The notes under the pieces: generated by a model
Told to the model about the DNA's origin: nothing
The model's input: the letters and a program-made list of their open reading frames with translations, nothing else
Databases searched by the model: none
From: Candidatus Marispirochaeta associata
Lineage (GTDB): Bacteria > Spirochaetota > Spirochaetia > JC444 > Marispirochaetaceae
Assembly (NCBI GenBank): GCA_001749745.1
Contig: JWTM01000424.1
Span: forward strand, 558,001-622,000
Reading direction: 5' to 3'
DNA: 64,000 bases
Position numbers and translations under genes: made by a program
In this document: in pieces, positions 61,393-64,000 of the stretch
Layout of the letters: each line of letters starts with the position of its first letter
Numbering within the stretch: the stretch's first letter is position 1

Positions 61393-61483
61393 ATAAACGT
61401 GCTGTCAATGAATGAATAAGTGAAGCAGACTATCGGTTTCTCATTGTGTCTAAGAATTGAGGCCTTCAGGGAGGATTGTCGGC

Positions 61484-63364
61484 ATGAAAATTAAGAACAA
61501 ACTACTGGGACTGATCGGGATCCCAAGCATTGGAATCCTGCTCGCTTCGGTAATAACTCTCCTTACCTATCTTCCCTATGAGCGGATGCAGTCCGAACAG
61601 AAGGAACTCTTCAGCGTCGAGACAACCCTTATCGATTTTCAAAAAGAGATTGTAGGCTTTACCTTTAAATCCGTCCAGGAGAGCGAGGAGACCTTTCAGG
61701 TTATAAAGACCGCGGTGGATCAATCCTTCATCCGGGTCTCCGAGCTGGAGACCCTCTATAACGCCAGCGAGCGTATCTCCCTCTCTATCGACACCATAGA
61801 ATCCCTGCAGGACAGCTTCGAAGCGGAGTGGGCCGATTTCTTAGAGAAATTCCAGGCGGTGAAAGAGGATCTCTACCTTATCGAAGGAGTAGAGCCGGAT
61901 GCCTCGATACTCGAGCTCTACCAAGAGGGCTATGAGAATAGCGGCGACCGCAACTGGCGCATACTGATTGCCGATATGAATACCCTTAAGTTCCAGGTTG
62001 AATCAATGGATCGCAGCCTAACGGCCCTGGTGGGGGTTATTAATTCGGAGTTCGCCACCATCGACGAGCAGCTGGATGTGGTCCGCTTGCGGATTCTCGG
62101 CCTGGTTGTGGGCGTGTTTCTCTTTGTACTGATTGTCAGCATCATTGTGGCGGTGCTCCAGGCCCGGGGTATCAATGCTAACATCCAGCATATATACAGC
62201 CGTATCGAGGAGCTGGGTAGGGGAGACCTTACCATTGCGGTGGAGGTTAAGAGTAAGGATGAATTGCAAGAGCTGGGCGACAACGTTAATCAGTTTATCG
62301 GCGGGTTGAATCAGGCCATATGCGATATAAAGGTGGTATCCCAAGAGACGGTTGAGGTAAAGAACAACCTTATTACCTCCATCGGGGAAGCGGAGACTGC
62401 TTCGTCCAATATCAAGAGCAGCGCCGCCTCTATAGTGGAAGAGGTCCGGCAACTGGAAGGCCGCATCGATACCTCCGATGCCGCCGTAAAAACAGTCTCT
62501 GAGCAGTCCGGTGAGATCCTGGAGATGCTGCAGGAGCATACCGCTATGGTAGAGGAATCGACCGCAGCTATCACCGAGATGATCTCTTCCATTGCAAATG
62601 TGGCGGAGAACTCCGAGAGGCGCTATGCCGCCACCGAGACCCTGATGAAGACCATTGAGCGGGGAAGTAAGCAGCTCTCGGATACGGCGGGCATCATCAA
62701 TGCGATAACCGAGAACATCGATAATATTAGGGACACGGTCAAGCTGATCCAGAACGTCGCCTCCCAGACGAGCCTGCTGTCGATGAACGCCGCCATCGAA
62801 GCGGCCCATGCCGGTGATAAGGGCGCGGGCTTTGCGGTGGTAGCCGACGAAATCCGAAAACTTTCCGATGAAACCTCCGCCGGATCGAAGCATATAAGCG
62901 ATTTTCTAAAGACTATGATCAGCAGGATCGAGCAGGCCGCTCACGCAGGGAATGAGACGCAGTCGGTCTTCCAGGAGGTAGATCAGGTGGTTTCCGATGT
63001 GGGTAATTCTTTGAGTGAGATAAGCGCCAGTATGCGCGAACTCAATATCGGCGGGAAGCAGATCCTCGAGGCGACCTCCAGCCTGCAAGAGTTTTCTCTT
63101 ACCTTGAAGGATAAGGGACAGGAGATGGGGCGGGCCTCATCCCAGCTATCCGAGACCATGAGCTACACCCGCACCACCTCCTCGGGGGTTCAGGATCTGA
63201 TCTCGAAAATCGGGGTGGAGATCGTCTCTATCAACGACTCCATGCAGGCCGTAGGCAAGCTCTCCGGCAACCTGGACGAGATGACCACCAACGTCGACAA
63301 GTCCCTGGAGCAGTTTTCCACCGAGGTGGTTCAGACGTCGGCGTGCGAGGATGTGGTGGGGTAG
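61484..63364 (+). CDS. Methyl-accepting chemotaxis protein
   Basis: ATG 61484 follows AGGGAGGA by 8 bases; 626 residues. TM1 (residues about 8-28) and a helical periplasmic sensor without Cache motifs (4HB-like, about 30-200) precede TM2 and a HAMP-like region. The signalling domain contains the tip [40 protein letters not shown]. No C-terminal CheR pentapeptide is evident. Different sensor type from the receptor at 5992. It lies between operon 2 and a FadR-type regulator gene, so its ligand could be linked to the same substrates. Confidence 0.93.
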   Translation: MKIKNKLLGLIGIPSIGILLASVITLLTYLPYERMQSEQKELFSVETTLIDFQKEIVGFTFKSVQESEETFQVIKTAVDQSFIRVSELETLYNASERISLSIDTIESLQDSFEAEWADFLEKFQAVKEDLYLIEGVEPDASILELYQEGYENSGDRNWRILIADMNTLKFQVESMDRSLTALVGVINSEFATIDEQLDVVRLRILGLVVGVFLFVLIVSIIVAVLQARGINANIQHIYSRIEELGRGDLTIAVEVKSKDELQELGDNVNQFIGGLNQAICDIKVVSQETVEVKNNLITSIGEAETASSNIKSSAASIVEEVRQLEGRIDTSDAAVKTVSEQSGEILEMLQEHTAMVEESTAAITEMISSIANVAENSERRYAATETLMKTIERGSKQLSDTAGIINAITENIDNIRDTVKLIQNVASQTSLLSMNAAIEAAHAGDKGAGFAVVADEIRKLSDETSAGSKHISDFLKTMISRIEQAAHAGNETQSVFQEVDQVVSDVGNSLSEISASMRELNIGGKQILEATSSLQEFSLTLKDKGQEMGRASSQLSETMSYTRTTSSGVQDLISKIGVEIVSINDSMQAVGKLSGNLDEMTTNVDKSLEQFSTEVVQTSACEDVVG

Positions 63365-63438
63365 GTAGAATAATGCATACAAAATACGAGAGCCTAAAAT
63401 AGACAGGCTCATGGAAAAACGATATAGTGGGGGCGGTC

Positions 63439-64000
63439 ATGGATAAGAAGATAACCCCCATCAAGCGAATGCGTGTCTCCGAAGAGGTATTCAAGCAGCT
63501 CTATGCGATGATCAACGGCGGGACTTTCAATCCCGGGGATCAGCTGCCCAGCGAGCGGGAGCTCTCTGAGCGCTTCGAAGTAAGCCGGACTTCGGTGCGC
63601 GAGGCCCTGCGAACCCTGGAGACCTTGGGGATGATTCAATCCTCGGTCGGCGTCGGCGGCGGCAATTTCGTGCGTGAGGTTACCATCGAGACCATCATCG
63701 GTCCCTTTGCCGACTTTATCCACCGCTCGGGACAGCCGCTCCTGGAGATGATGGAGTTCCGCATTATTCTTGAAACCGAGATTGCCCGTCTTGCGGCCGA
63801 GCGGCGCACCGAAGAGGACCTGCGCCTGATCCGCAGCGCCATCGATGATATGCAGCATGAGATCGATGATGGTGAGATAGGCCTTACCGGCGACAATGAG
63901 TTTCATGAGGCGGTGGCTAAGGCGACCCATAATCAGGTCTTTGTGCATATGCTATCCCTGGCGAAAACACTGCTTATCAAGACCAGAGAGGCCTCCCTCA
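63439..64000 (+). CDS. FadR-type GntR regulator, cut by right window edge
   Basis: The frame is open from ATG 63439 to the end of the window (187 residues). A GntR winged helix is complete: VFKQLYAMINGGTFNPGDQLPSERELSERFEVSRTSVREALRTLETLGMIQ. The FCD domain begins FRIILETEIARLAAERRTEEDL with EFHEAVAKATHNQVF (metal-type His). The upstream GGGGGCGG is only a partial ribosome site. It is close in pattern to the regulator at 46931 and may control operon 2 or chemotaxis genes. Confidence 0.9.
   Translation, partial: MDKKITPIKRMRVSEEVFKQLYAMINGGTFNPGDQLPSERELSERFEVSRTSVREALRTLETLGMIQSSVGVGGGNFVREVTIETIIGPFADFIHRSGQPLLEMMEFRIILETEIARLAAERRTEEDLRLIRSAIDDMQHEIDDGEIGLTGDNEFHEAVAKATHNQVFVHMLSLAKTLLIKTREASL

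Overview
The window is a chromosomal segment of about 56% GC-looking DNA from a Gram-negative, chemotactic, heterotrophic bacterium. The most likely source is a spirochaete of the Spirochaeta/Sediminispirochaeta type. This rests on two methyl-accepting chemotaxis proteins, periplasmic-sensor histidine kinases of the ABC-substrate-binding and Cache types, an HD-GYP protein, several ribose-type ABC transporters and predicted outer-membrane barrels. It is an inference from gene content; no rRNA gene is present to settle it.

Bases 1-28500 hold envelope, signalling and housekeeping genes. An MFS transporter cut by the window edge is followed by a large HEXXH/beta-propeller envelope protein (minus), an HD-GYP c-di-GMP phosphodiesterase, a chemotaxis receptor and a polysaccharide-deacetylase-like lipoprotein (plus). 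A minus-strand operon follows: STAS protein, PAS/SpoIIE-phosphatase/anti-sigma-like kinase, a three-domain regulator with degenerate MBL, GGDEF and receiver domains, and a HEAT-like/GT2 fusion. This resembles a partner-switching module controlling an exopolysaccharide synthase. Next come a GH16-like protein, a small barrel, a Rieske/FAD reductase, an NlpC/P60-MORN fusion, a YHS protein, a Cache histidine kinase, a thioredoxin-like protein, mutM, two small proteins, and a minus-strand operon containing a dgcN/dgcA-like pair with a threonine-synthase-like enzyme.

Bases 28500-43400 hold a sensor kinase, a PadR regulator with a DUF6064-like membrane protein that share a palindromic operator, and tRNA-Val(CAC). 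A split DUF3100-type membrane system is followed by two M20 amidohydrolases and then a ribose-type ABC operon with cupin and MFS genes. tRNA-Gly(CCC) ends this part. Downstream of both tRNA genes lies the most unusual structure in the window: repeat units built from copies of the adjacent tRNA 3' end around a conserved core of about 100 bases, shared by the two loci although the tRNAs differ.

Bases 43400-64000 hold a membrane LuxR regulator, a serine beta-lactamase-like lipoprotein, and a minus-strand operon of a spermidine-synthase-like membrane protein, a FadR-type regulator and an EamA transporter. A long catabolic run on the plus strand follows (SDR, ABC transporter, Gfo/Idh/MocA dehydrogenase, TIM-barrel isomerase, M24 hydrolase-like protein, old-yellow-enzyme with Fe-S cluster, cupin), then a second chemotaxis receptor and a FadR-type regulator cut by the right edge. 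FadR-like operators (GGTAnTACC cores) lie at the promoters of both ABC regions, so FadR-type regulators encoded here may control import and breakdown of small organic compounds. The actual substrates cannot be read from the sequence.
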